Of a stretch of DNA of 5,433 bases, positions 1 through 5,403 are shown in pieces (position 1 is the stretch's first letter; each line of letters begins with the position of its first letter). The notes beneath the pieces are model-generated. The model was given only the letters and a program-made list of their open reading frames with translations, was not told where the DNA came from and did not search any database. The stretch is from Methanobacteriota archaeon. Its GTDB lineage: Archaea > Thermoplasmatota > DTKX01 > GCA-020343715. The position numbers and the translations under genes were made by a program. The stretch is from positions 1-5,433 of the forward strand of contig JAUVRF010000150.1 in assembly GCA_030597775.1 (NCBI GenBank), read 5' to 3'.

Positions 1-101
1 ACCTGCTCATCGACCATGGCAGGGCCGTGTGCAAGGCAAGGAAGCCAGGTTGCCCTGAATGCCCTGTTGAGGACATCTGCCCCAGGGTGGGTGTGAGATG
101 A
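1..101 (+). CDS. nth: Endonuclease III, C-terminal end (partial, 5' end outside window)
   Basis: Reading from base 3, the frame runs without a stop to TGA at 99-101 and encodes the last 32 residues of a protein. They begin LLIDHGRAVC and contain four cysteines spaced C-X6-C-X2-C-X5-C (codons at 30, 51, 60 and 78). This is the [4Fe-4S] cluster loop that closes endonuclease III and related HhH-GPD DNA glycosylases, and the preceding LIDHGR stretch matches the same family. The family removes oxidised pyrimidines from DNA and nicks the resulting abasic site in base-excision repair; the cluster lies in the DNA-binding part. The catalytic helix-hairpin-helix, Lys and Asp lie upstream, outside the window. 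MutY and other HhH-GPD enzymes share the cluster, but they usually carry further C-terminal sequence after it. This protein stops nine residues after the last cysteine, which favours Nth. No T-rich terminator follows the stop. Confidence 0.88.
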   Translation, partial: LLIDHGRAVCKARKPGCPECPVEDICPRVGVR

Positions 102-130
102 CCGACGTTGACAATGATTCGAACAATGTT

Positions 131-145
131 GGATAAATTATATAT
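131..145 (+). promoter_or_regulatory. TATA box/BRE of the C25 peptidase gene
   Basis: An AT-only stretch (ATAAATTATATAT, 133-145) stands out sharply from the GC-rich surroundings. The best TATA core is TTATATA at 138-144, centred near 141. Archaeal transcription usually starts 25-27 bases downstream of the TATA centre, which predicts a start near 166-169. That coincides with the GTG at 169 and supports a leaderless mRNA. No Shine-Dalgarno sequence precedes any candidate start. Confidence 0.8.
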
Positions 146-168
146 CAGTGCCATCCGTAGTGTTCGAC

Positions 169-3147
169 GTGCCAGCCCCCTCCCCCCTTCCAGCCCGAAG
201 GTTGATTGCCATAGTCGTGGCGCTCACGATGCTGGCACCGAGCGCCGCGGTGTTGGCCGAGGACGGGGAGGATGCTGGCCGAGCCACCAGCTTCTACATC
301 GAGCCTGGCCTCGAGTACGTCGCCATCGCCCCGGCACACCTGGCACGGTACCTGGGTCCTCTGATCGAGTGGAAGATGGACCGGGGCGTGCCCGCCCAGA
401 TATTCGACCTGTCCACCATCCTGTCGGTGTACGGCGGCCGCGACGACGCCGAGCGGTTGCACAACTTCCTCCAGGACCTCTACTACAACCAGACCGAGGG
501 AACTCCCCGGTGGCTCCTGCTCGCCGGCGACCCCGACCTGGTGCCCCTCCGGTACCTCTGGGCCGACCGGGACCATTCCGGGGACACCCAGCAGGAGCGG
601 AACCTCTACGTTGGCGACACCTACTACACTGGCCTCGGCTCGGACTGGGACACGGACGGTGACGGCGTGTTCGGCGAGCCCGGTGAGGAGGACCTCACCC
701 CCGAACTGTACGTCGGTCGCATCTCTGCCTCCCTGCCCGAGGAGCTGAAGAACGCGGTGACCAAGAACCTTGCCTACGAGCTGGACCCACCCGGAGGCGA
801 CTGGTACGAGAACGCCTTCCTGGCTGGGGCGCTCATGGACGAGCCGAACCTGCTCGACAATCCATTCACCCTGCCCGGGAGGTCCGGTTACAGCGACGAG
901 GGCTTCGACCCCCACACCGACAACGCGTACGAGGTGACCCAGAAGGTAAGGGCCGTCCTGGGCGAGGGTTACGACATCATCGAGCTGGCCGACTACCCCT
1001 TCTTCGAGGGCTGCAGGTACACCGCGGAGAACGACACCCTGAACCGCATGAGCTCGACCGCAGCCTGGAACAGGGGTAATGCCTTCGCGTTCTGGGCCAG
1101 CCATGGTTACGAGGCCTTCGGGGGCCTTGCCGAGTACGACGGGTCCGGCACCTCTAACATGTTCGAGTCCGCGCGGCCCTTCATCGTCCCCGAGGACACG
1201 ATAGTGAACAACACCCGCTCGATGCTGCCCCTGGTCTACATAAGCTCCTGCTACTCCGGACAGTACGACAAGGAGGACGCCACCAACTTCGAGAGGATGA
1301 TCACCTCCCCGGAGGGGGGTGCGATCGCCCTCGTGGCAGGGGACGGCGACACCTTCAGACTGGAGAACATATCCTACGAGAGCTTCGGCAACTGGTGGCT
1401 GTCCGAGCGCTTCTGGCAACTGGTGGTGGACGAGGGACTGGTACGACCCGGCGAGGCCCTGGGACAGCTGAAGGCCGAGTACCACGATTACTACCTCACC
1501 GAGGGCCCCCCCGCCTCGGACCGCATCAACATGGACTACTTCTATGCCAACCTCTACTCGTACAACCTGCTGGGAGACCCGGAGGTCCCCGTGTGGGTGG
1601 GCACCCCCCAGCGGCTCGAGATGGAGGTGCTTCGCGGGGCGGTCTTCAACTCGCCGCGTTTCAACGTGCGGGTCACCGACGAGGTGACGGGCGAGCCCGT
1701 GGAGGGCGCGACCGTCCATGCCAGGGGAGCCGGTCTGAAGGGTACGTTGGCTGTCACCACGGGTCCCGATGGCATCGCCTCCGTGGCTCCCGGCCCATCC
1801 GTTCTGGGCGAGGAGCTCAGGCTTGCCGTGACCAAGGCCAACAGCGTCCCCGACCGCCAGGTGCTGACCGTGGGCACGGGGGTCTTCGATGTCCACATCA
1901 CCGACAGCGACCTGGAAGGGCCATCCAGCGTGGACCACCTTGGTCAGGTGATCGAGTTCCAGGCCACCGTGGCCAACACCGGCGACTTCACCCTTTCATC
2001 CGTGACCGTCAGGTTCAACTCCGGCGATGCCAACGCCCCCGACGGCGAGGGTGTGGAAGCCAGGCTCCTGACCAAGGTGATCACCCTCGAACTGGGCGAG
2101 ATCACGACCCTCTCCTTCAGGCATCGATACACGGGTCCGGGACAGTACGATGTGACCGTCCGGGTGGACCCGGAGGATGCGATATCCGAGGCGAGCGAGC
2201 TGGACAACGAGGCCATCCATCACCTGGAGCTGCTGGCCCTCCCCCAGCTTCCCGTTTCCGTCGGTCCGATCCAGGTGACGGCCGACCGGGTGCTAGATCC
2301 CCCCCTGGACCTCAATGGTCTGGTGGAGCTTCCGAACGGTGGGGAGCACACGTTGACCTTCCTGCTCGGGGATGTGAGCGAGGGAGTGGTGGCGTGGATC
2401 GATGGTGCGGGCATGCTGTTCATCCGTCCGGATGCCGATAGCTCTGGCACCGGAACGGTCGAGGTCATGATGTACCGCGAGGGGGTCATGGTCGACAGTA
2501 CCACGGTGGACCTGGTGGTGGAGGGCGTGAACTCTCCACCCGTTATCGCGCCCATCGATGACCAGGATGTCGCGGTGGGTGGTACCCTTGAGGTTGTTCT
2601 GAACGCCTCCGATCCCGACGGGGACACTCTGCAGCTCAGCACCTCCCTCGAGGGAGCCACCATCGAGGACGGCAGGCTGCTGTGGACCCCGGTCGCTGGT
2701 GACGAGGGCGATCTCTTCCCGACGGTCACCGCGAATGACATGAATGGCGGAATGACCGAGGTGAGGTTCCGATTGACCATCTTCGGCGAGAACTCGGTGC
2801 CGTTTCTCCTGGGTTTCGACGACAAGATGTCGGTCGAGGAGGGGGAGGAGGTGCAGGTCGTGGTCAGCGCGGTGGACGCTGACGGGGACATCCTGACCTA
2901 CTATCTTGCCTCCCCCGATGAAGGCTTCTCGATAGACCCGATCTCAGGTCTCGTCAGCTTCGATGCGATGGATGTCGAACCAGGCAAATACACTGCCATC
3001 GTCGTCGTGAGCGACGGGATGGCCTCCGCGCAACACACGGTAGGGGTCGCGGTCGAGGGTTCGGGGGCCGTGCCGACCCTTCTCCTCCTGCTCGCGGGCG
3101 TCGTCATGGTGGCCGTCGTGGCCGCCGTTCTCATGACGAGAAGGTGA
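169..3147 (+). CDS. Secreted, membrane-anchored C25 (gingipain-type) cysteine peptidase with Ig, CARDB and cadherin-like domains
   Basis: The protein is 992 residues from GTG 169. GTG codons at 148 and 160 are also in frame, but the TATA spacing favours 169, and that start gives a standard signal peptide: RR at 10-11, a hydrophobic core, and a likely cut after VLA at 28-30. The C25 domain follows almost at once, at about residues 45-475. It has the family signatures WLLLAGDPDLVP, an acidic Ca-binding-like loop DTDGDGVFGE (161-170) followed by ELYVGRI, the catalytic His in WASHG (His312), the catalytic Cys in ISSCYSG (Cys361), and the closing NLLGDPE. After it come a bacterial-Ig-like domain (about 485-560), a CARDB-type domain ending near EASELDNEA (about 573-690), a further beta-rich segment, and two cadherin-like repeats (about 788-965) that open NSPPVIAPIDD and NSVPFLLGFDD. 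A C-terminal membrane helix ends in RR. Five N-X-S/T sequons could be glycosylated. I infer an extracellular anchored peptidase that degrades or processes proteins. C25 members cut after Arg or Lys, but the specificity here cannot be read from the sequence. There is no long gingipain-like propeptide. Confidence 0.88.
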   Translation: MPAPSPLPARRLIAIVVALTMLAPSAAVLAEDGEDAGRATSFYIEPGLEYVAIAPAHLARYLGPLIEWKMDRGVPAQIFDLSTILSVYGGRDDAERLHNFLQDLYYNQTEGTPRWLLLAGDPDLVPLRYLWADRDHSGDTQQERNLYVGDTYYTGLGSDWDTDGDGVFGEPGEEDLTPELYVGRISASLPEELKNAVTKNLAYELDPPGGDWYENAFLAGALMDEPNLLDNPFTLPGRSGYSDEGFDPHTDNAYEVTQKVRAVLGEGYDIIELADYPFFEGCRYTAENDTLNRMSSTAAWNRGNAFAFWASHGYEAFGGLAEYDGSGTSNMFESARPFIVPEDTIVNNTRSMLPLVYISSCYSGQYDKEDATNFERMITSPEGGAIALVAGDGDTFRLENISYESFGNWWLSERFWQLVVDEGLVRPGEALGQLKAEYHDYYLTEGPPASDRINMDYFYANLYSYNLLGDPEVPVWVGTPQRLEMEVLRGAVFNSPRFNVRVTDEVTGEPVEGATVHARGAGLKGTLAVTTGPDGIASVAPGPSVLGEELRLAVTKANSVPDRQVLTVGTGVFDVHITDSDLEGPSSVDHLGQVIEFQATVANTGDFTLSSVTVRFNSGDANAPDGEGVEARLLTKVITLELGEITTLSFRHRYTGPGQYDVTVRVDPEDAISEASELDNEAIHHLELLALPQLPVSVGPIQVTADRVLDPPLDLNGLVELPNGGEHTLTFLLGDVSEGVVAWIDGAGMLFIRPDADSSGTGTVEVMMYREGVMVDSTTVDLVVEGVNSPPVIAPIDDQDVAVGGTLEVVLNASDPDGDTLQLSTSLEGATIEDGRLLWTPVAGDEGDLFPTVTANDMNGGMTEVRFRLTIFGENSVPFLLGFDDKMSVEEGEEVQVVVSAVDADGDILTYYLASPDEGFSIDPISGLVSFDAMDVEPGKYTAIVVVSDGMASAQHTVGVAVEGSGAVPTLLLLLAGVVMVAVVAAVLMTRR

Positions 3148-3175
3148 CGGACCGTGGCCGTCTGTGGCCGTCCCG
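3148..3175. other. 28-base gap between convergent genes
   Basis: The stops of the peptidase gene (+) and the ThiI-family gene (-) face each other across 28 GC-rich bases. The gap holds the 8-base word GTGGCCGT twice at a 10-base interval (3154-3161 and 3164-3171). There is no T-run on either strand, so no terminator can be assigned, and the two transcripts probably overlap at their 3' ends. Confidence 0.6.
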
Positions 3176-4093
3176 TTATCCCATGACCCTCTTCTCCAGC
3201 TGGGCGTAGGCCTCGTCGTCGAGACCGACCAGGGGGAAGAACACGACCGGGTCCCTGTTCCTGTCGAGCGGTAGGTCCGGTACCTCGGGTCCCCTGACCC
3301 CCGACACAATGGCCATGGACCTGGACCTGCCCATCTCCCTGTAGAGGACCGGCCAGTCCCAGTCCTCGACGGGAAGTGTCCGGACCTGTAGTAGGGGGTC
3401 CCACTGGAGCAGCGCATGCGCCAGGTCGCCCGCGGCCTCGTCCTCCTCTGGTACCAGGGGAACGGCGGCGCAACCGCGACGCATGAGCAACCATCCCGCC
3501 ACCACGTCGGTCCGTTCCCGTATGGGGACGAGGACCTTGCCCTGGCTCCCGGGCGGCAGGCCTCCCACACCGGGCACCCGCTGGTGATAGATGTACGCCA
3601 CGGGACCGCGGACCTCCACCTCAACCACCCCGTCCGGGTTCGAGAGGTTCACGGTGAGGTCGCCGGAGAAGGCCTTCCAGACGGCGGAGCCCGCCTCCTT
3701 GGCCAGCTCCATGCTGGTGAAGGTGTGGCTCCCCGTACGCCGGGCCCGGATCGCGAAGGACGTTCCTGGCTCGAGCACGTGCCTCGAGTAGGCCGCCACC
3801 TCCCCGGCCAGGTCGTCCATCGACACCACCTTGACGCGGGCGGCCTGGGACACAGAGACCACACCGAAGACCCGTGCCAACCGATGGGTGGCGCCGGGCA
3901 GGTCGGAGCTGTAGACAAAGAGGTGTCCTCCGTCGTCCTCGATCACGCAGTCCAGGTCGTACGCCTGGAACGCATCGATGATGAAATCCTTCAGCTTGGC
4001 CGTGAAGCGGGCCCTGACCCTGCGTGACTTCAGAGCCAGCTCGCCGTATCGGACGAGTATGCAATCATGATGGGGACCATCCGTGGATGTCAC
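3176..4093 (-). CDS. ThiI-family THUMP protein with a degenerate, probably inactive PP-loop domain
   Basis: The protein is 305 residues from GTG 4093. The opening CILVRYGELALKS (11-23) is the ThiI N-terminal ferredoxin-like signature. A THUMP RNA-binding domain follows (about 75-175), then PGVGGLPPGSQGKVL, the linker into the adenylation (AANH/PP-loop) domain. Active ThiI has SGGxDSP directly after this linker. Here the sequence is PIRERTDV (190-197), followed by the recognisable family stretch VAGWLLMRRG. The family C-x-x-C-R-x-M region appears as VLYREM (249-254) without cysteine, IVSG (262-265) survives without the usual GESLGQVASQT, and the protein ends in PLVGLDD...VMG, about 60 residues short of a typical ThiI. 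ThiI makes 4-thiouridine at tRNA position 8. This protein can probably still bind tRNA but should not adenylate U8 or transfer sulfur. The other two reading frames across the lost motif do not restore SGGxDS, so a single-base error does not explain it. The in-frame ATG at 4210 lies inside the SRP RNA gene and is unlikely to be the start. Confidence 0.82.
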   Translation of the reverse strand: MTSTDGPHHDCILVRYGELALKSRRVRARFTAKLKDFIIDAFQAYDLDCVIEDDGGHLFVYSSDLPGATHRLARVFGVVSVSQAARVKVVSMDDLAGEVAAYSRHVLEPGTSFAIRARRTGSHTFTSMELAKEAGSAVWKAFSGDLTVNLSNPDGVVEVEVRGPVAYIYHQRVPGVGGLPPGSQGKVLVPIRERTDVVAGWLLMRRGCAAVPLVPEEDEAAGDLAHALLQWDPLLQVRTLPVEDWDWPVLYREMGRSRSMAIVSGVRGPEVPDLPLDRNRDPVVFFPLVGLDDEAYAQLEKRVMG

Positions 4094-4114
4094 GCTGACC
4101 CCGTAGGCCCCGGG

Positions 4115-4123
4115 CTGTAAAAA
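4115..4123 (-). promoter_or_regulatory. Possible TATA box of the ThiI-family gene, overlapping the SRP RNA T-run
   Basis: On the minus strand the sequence TTTTTACAG lies with its centre about 27 bases ahead of the GTG at 4093, the spacing expected for a leaderless archaeal mRNA. No Shine-Dalgarno sequence precedes the GTG. The match to the TATA consensus is moderate, and the same T-run is a good terminator, so expression could instead come from read-through of the upstream RNA genes. Confidence 0.4.
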
Positions 4124-4125
4124 GG
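4119..4125 (-). terminator. T-run terminator of the SRP RNA gene
   Basis: Five consecutive T on the minus strand (4123-4119), preceded by CC, lie 7 bases beyond the 3' strand of SRP helix 1. Archaeal RNA polymerase terminates at short T-runs without needing a hairpin, so this is the natural end of the tRNA-SRP RNA transcript. Confidence 0.6.
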
Positions 4126-4128
4126 TTG

Positions 4129-4484
4129 TGCCCGCGCCGGGGTTTGGGCCCACATCCGGTGGTGGACGCCAAGGTCGATCCAGGGAGTAACCCAAGGACG
4201 CTCTCAGCACCGTGACTCCCCGGACACCGAGAGTATACGGTTAGGCTGTTCCCTTCCGGGCCTGACCCAGTCCCCGTATCAGAGGAAAGAGGCCCGCCCT
4301 CCGGCTGGCCCCTTGACCACCTTCGGCCCCGAGGACGTTGCTTCATAGGTTGTCCAAGGCTCCAAGGACCTCCTGGATGCGCCGCCCACCGGCATTCGCA
4401 CGACCATATAGACGATTTGACCTCCCGAAGGAGAGGGTACGCCTAGTTCCCCGTGCTAGTGAGTTTGCCCCCCCGACGCGGGGG
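4129..4484 (-). ncRNA. ffs: Signal recognition particle RNA (archaeal 7S/SRP RNA)
   Basis: This RNA is the scaffold of the signal recognition particle, which carries ribosomes making secreted or membrane proteins to the membrane. The helix 8 signature is unmistakable: GGGTCAGGCCC (4268-4258), GGAA tetraloop (4257-4254), then GGGAACAGCC (4253-4244), the SRP54-binding hairpin, enclosed by ATACGG/CCGTAT (4279-4274 with 4240-4235). Just 5' of it is helix 6, the SRP19 site: 8 base pairs (4314-4307 with 4294-4287, one G-U), an A-G mismatch, and GCC-GGAG-GGC with the GGAG tetraloop at 4302-4299. Helix 5 pairs include ATCCAGG/CCTGGAT (4378-4372 with 4184-4178) and GGTGGGCG/CGTCCACC (4390-4383 with 4168-4161). 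Helix 1 brings the ends together in 12 pairs (4482-4471 with 4142-4131, one G-U), then GGGC/GCCC (4470-4467 with 4149-4146). The ends are inferred from this pairing. At about 356 bases it is somewhat longer than the usual 300 or so. I could not model the small (Alu-like) domain with confidence. Confidence 0.9.
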
Positions 4485-4492
4485 AGTCGATA

Positions 4493-4566
4493 TGGACTCA
4501 GCGGGATTTGAACCCGCGGCCTCAGCCTTGCGAAGGCTGCGATCTTCCAGGCTGATCTATGAGCCC
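4493..4566 (-). tRNA. tRNA-Ala, anticodon CGC
   Basis: The 74-base minus-strand gene folds into a full cloverleaf. The acceptor is GGGCTCA/TGAGTCC with G3-U70, the alanine identity pair, and the discriminator is A73. T8-A9, a D stem GATC/GATC and a 9-base D loop containing GG follow. The anticodon stem CAGCC/GGCTG closes the loop TTCGCAA, giving anticodon CGC (4532-4530). The T stem GCGGG/CCCGC encloses TTCAAAT. It reads GCG codons. There is no intron, and CCA is not encoded, as is usual in archaea, so CCA must be added after processing. The SRP RNA gene begins about 8 bases beyond its 3' end. Confidence 0.97.
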
Positions 4567-4596
4567 ACGGTGCAGGCCCGTTAAGGCTAGAGGCTG

Positions 4597-4603
4597 TATA
4601 TAA
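4597..4603 (-). promoter_or_regulatory. TATA box of the tRNA-Ala/SRP RNA unit
   Basis: The minus strand reads TTATATA, centred at 4600, in an AT-rich island. A start 26-27 bases downstream would fall at 4573-4574, leaving a 7-8 base leader before the tRNA for RNase P to remove. No comparable promoter fits in the 8 bases between tRNA and SRP RNA, so this box probably drives both. Confidence 0.75.
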
Positions 4604-4649
4604 CAATTCTGTCACGATACTTGACGCGAGCGAGGGATGCCAGCACGAT

Positions 4650-5090
4650 TCAGGCGAGGGCCTCTGCCCGCTCCTTGAGGGCCTCGTTCATCTCGGCGAA
4701 TCCGTTCCGGGTGTCGTCCCCTATCGACCGGAGTATCAGGCCGGACAGCACGCCCTTGAACTCCTCCCTCTGGACGAACCGGGTCTGGCCATGTGGCAAC
4801 TCGTCTATCTCGAAGATGTGCTCGCCGTCGAAGAGGCCTGGCACACCAAGGTGGCCGAGCCACCTGATCTCCCTTCCGTGATCGACCTTGACCAGCCTGG
4901 GCTTGAAGGTCATGCCCCTTCCCTCGGGCGGTTTCAGGTGGACGCGTATCTTCTCGCCAGCCTCCAGCTCCCCCGAGATCTCGGTTATGAACGGGTTCCA
5001 TTTTGGCATCTCCTCCCAGTCGGTCAGGACCTCCCACACCCTCTCGGGTGGTGCCTCGATCAGGATCTCCGTCCGCAGTTCCCTTGCCAT
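4650..5090 (-). CDS. SRPBCC (START/Bet v1-like) domain protein
   Basis: The 146-residue single-domain protein begins LRTEILIEAPPERVWEVLTDWEEMPKWNPFI, the classic opening of the SRPBCC/polyketide-cyclase-like fold: a first beta strand, then a helix carrying VWEVLTDWE, then the PKWNPF turn. The rest follows the family order, with strands around GEKIRVHLKPP, FKPRLVKVDHGREIRWLGHLG and HIFEIDELPHGQTRFVQREEFKG, and a long C-terminal helix (about 115-146). It has no signal peptide or membrane segment, so it should be cytoplasmic. The fold makes a deep pocket for hydrophobic ligands, but the ligand and any reaction cannot be told from sequence; relatives include lipid carriers, cyclases and stress proteins. 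The ATG at 5090 is supported by GGAGGG seven bases upstream and by a TATA box at the right distance. It appears to be transcribed alone: a T-run separates it from the gene upstream and the tRNA promoter follows it. Confidence 0.85.
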   Translation of the reverse strand: MARELRTEILIEAPPERVWEVLTDWEEMPKWNPFITEISGELEAGEKIRVHLKPPEGRGMTFKPRLVKVDHGREIRWLGHLGVPGLFDGEHIFEIDELPHGQTRFVQREEFKGVLSGLILRSIGDDTRNGFAEMNEALKERAEALA

Positions 5091-5097
5091 GAATGAG

Positions 5098-5103
5098 CCC
5101 TCC
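5098..5103 (-). promoter_or_regulatory. Shine-Dalgarno sequence of the SRPBCC gene
   Basis: GGAGGG on the minus strand with a 7-base spacer fixes the ATG at 5090 as the start. It is the only clear ribosome binding site in the window; the two other genes whose starts can be judged appear leaderless. Confidence 0.8.
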
Positions 5104-5124
5104 TAGGGATGGAGTGGACGCTAT

Positions 5125-5133
5125 CATTAATAG
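5125..5133 (-). promoter_or_regulatory. TATA box of the SRPBCC gene
   Basis: The minus strand reads CTATTAATG, centred near 5129, in the only AT-rich patch ahead of the gene. A start about 26 bases downstream would fall near 5103, at the first base of the Shine-Dalgarno sequence, giving a leader of about 13 bases. Confidence 0.55.
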
Positions 5134-5161
5134 CACTAACCCCGGAATCGAGTAACTACTC

Positions 5162-5166
5162 AAAAA
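5162..5166 (-). terminator. T-run terminator of the small membrane protein gene
   Basis: Five T on the minus strand begin 4 bases after the TAG of the gene at 5170-5403. This fits a simple archaeal T-run terminator and separates that transcript from the SRPBCC promoter. Confidence 0.5.
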
Positions 5167-5169
5167 TCG

Positions 5170-5403
5170 CTAGGCATCTGTGGCCTTTCTAGCCAGTCTA
5201 AGAAGGTCCCTTTCGGACCAGACGGCCAGACCCGCGGTCACGATGAGGGTCAGGAAGACCAACGGGTACTGGGATAAGTACGAGCTAGCTCCCTCGTTCG
5301 GTATGAGATCGAAGAAATATGCGAAGTAGAACAGTATGGCCCCAAGACCAACGATGCGGCAGATGTTCCTGAGTCCCATCCTCGTGCGGTACTTGTCCTC
5401 CAT
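5170..5403 (-). CDS. Small two-helix membrane protein, function unknown
   Basis: I do not recognise a family. The 77-residue product has a basic N terminus (KYRTR, then RNICR), a first hydrophobic helix at about 17-34 rich in aromatics (ILFYFAYFF), a short polar loop PNEGASSYLSQ, and a second helix at about 46-62. It ends in a charged tail, ERDLLRLARKATDA. Positive charge at both ends predicts a hairpin with both termini in the cytoplasm. The start is uncertain. The ATG at 5403 has neither a Shine-Dalgarno sequence nor a visible TATA box, and the frame stays open for the remaining 30 bases to the window edge, so the true start may lie outside. A second ATG (codon 9, at 5379) also lacks a ribosome binding site. 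The hydrophobic pattern with a coherent charge layout, clean stop and following T-run argues that it is a real gene. Confidence 0.65.
   Translation of the reverse strand: MEDKYRTRMGLRNICRIVGLGAILFYFAYFFDLIPNEGASSYLSQYPLVFLTLIVTAGLAVWSERDLLRLARKATDA

Noticed and set aside
145..1938. 597-codon open frame on the minus strand opposite the peptidase gene
   Set aside because: It is the long antisense shadow typical of a GC-rich gene. The plus-strand frame has clear C25 motifs, a signal peptide and a promoter, while the antisense product is Gly/Val-rich with no recognisable domain and no promoter.
1395..2441. 348-codon open frame on the plus strand inside the peptidase gene
   Set aside because: It is a +1 shadow with an Arg/Gly/Pro-rich composition typical of out-of-frame GC-rich DNA. 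The peptidase frame continues through it with coherent Ig/CARDB domains.
4405..4411. CTATATG on the minus strand as a promoter for an SRP RNA starting near 4385
   Set aside because: Extended helix 1 pairing (12 plus 4 pairs) places the 5' end of the RNA near 4484, so this word lies inside the RNA. A shorter RNA remains possible but less supported.
4470..4484. GC-rich inverted repeat after the tRNA as an intrinsic terminator
   Set aside because: The self-complementary 6-base stem has no T-run after it on the minus strand, and the same bases form the 5' strand of SRP helix 1 with a distant 3' partner.
4065..4615. Minus-strand open frames of about 90 codons covering the SRP RNA and tRNA genes
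   Set aside because: They translate the structured RNAs and have no protein-like pattern. The RNA genes explain the sequence fully.
4650..5163. Alternative overlapping frames on both strands across the SRPBCC gene (for example 4612-5163 minus)
   Set aside because: They lack any domain pattern, whereas the 146-residue frame has the SRPBCC signature and a Shine-Dalgarno sequence.
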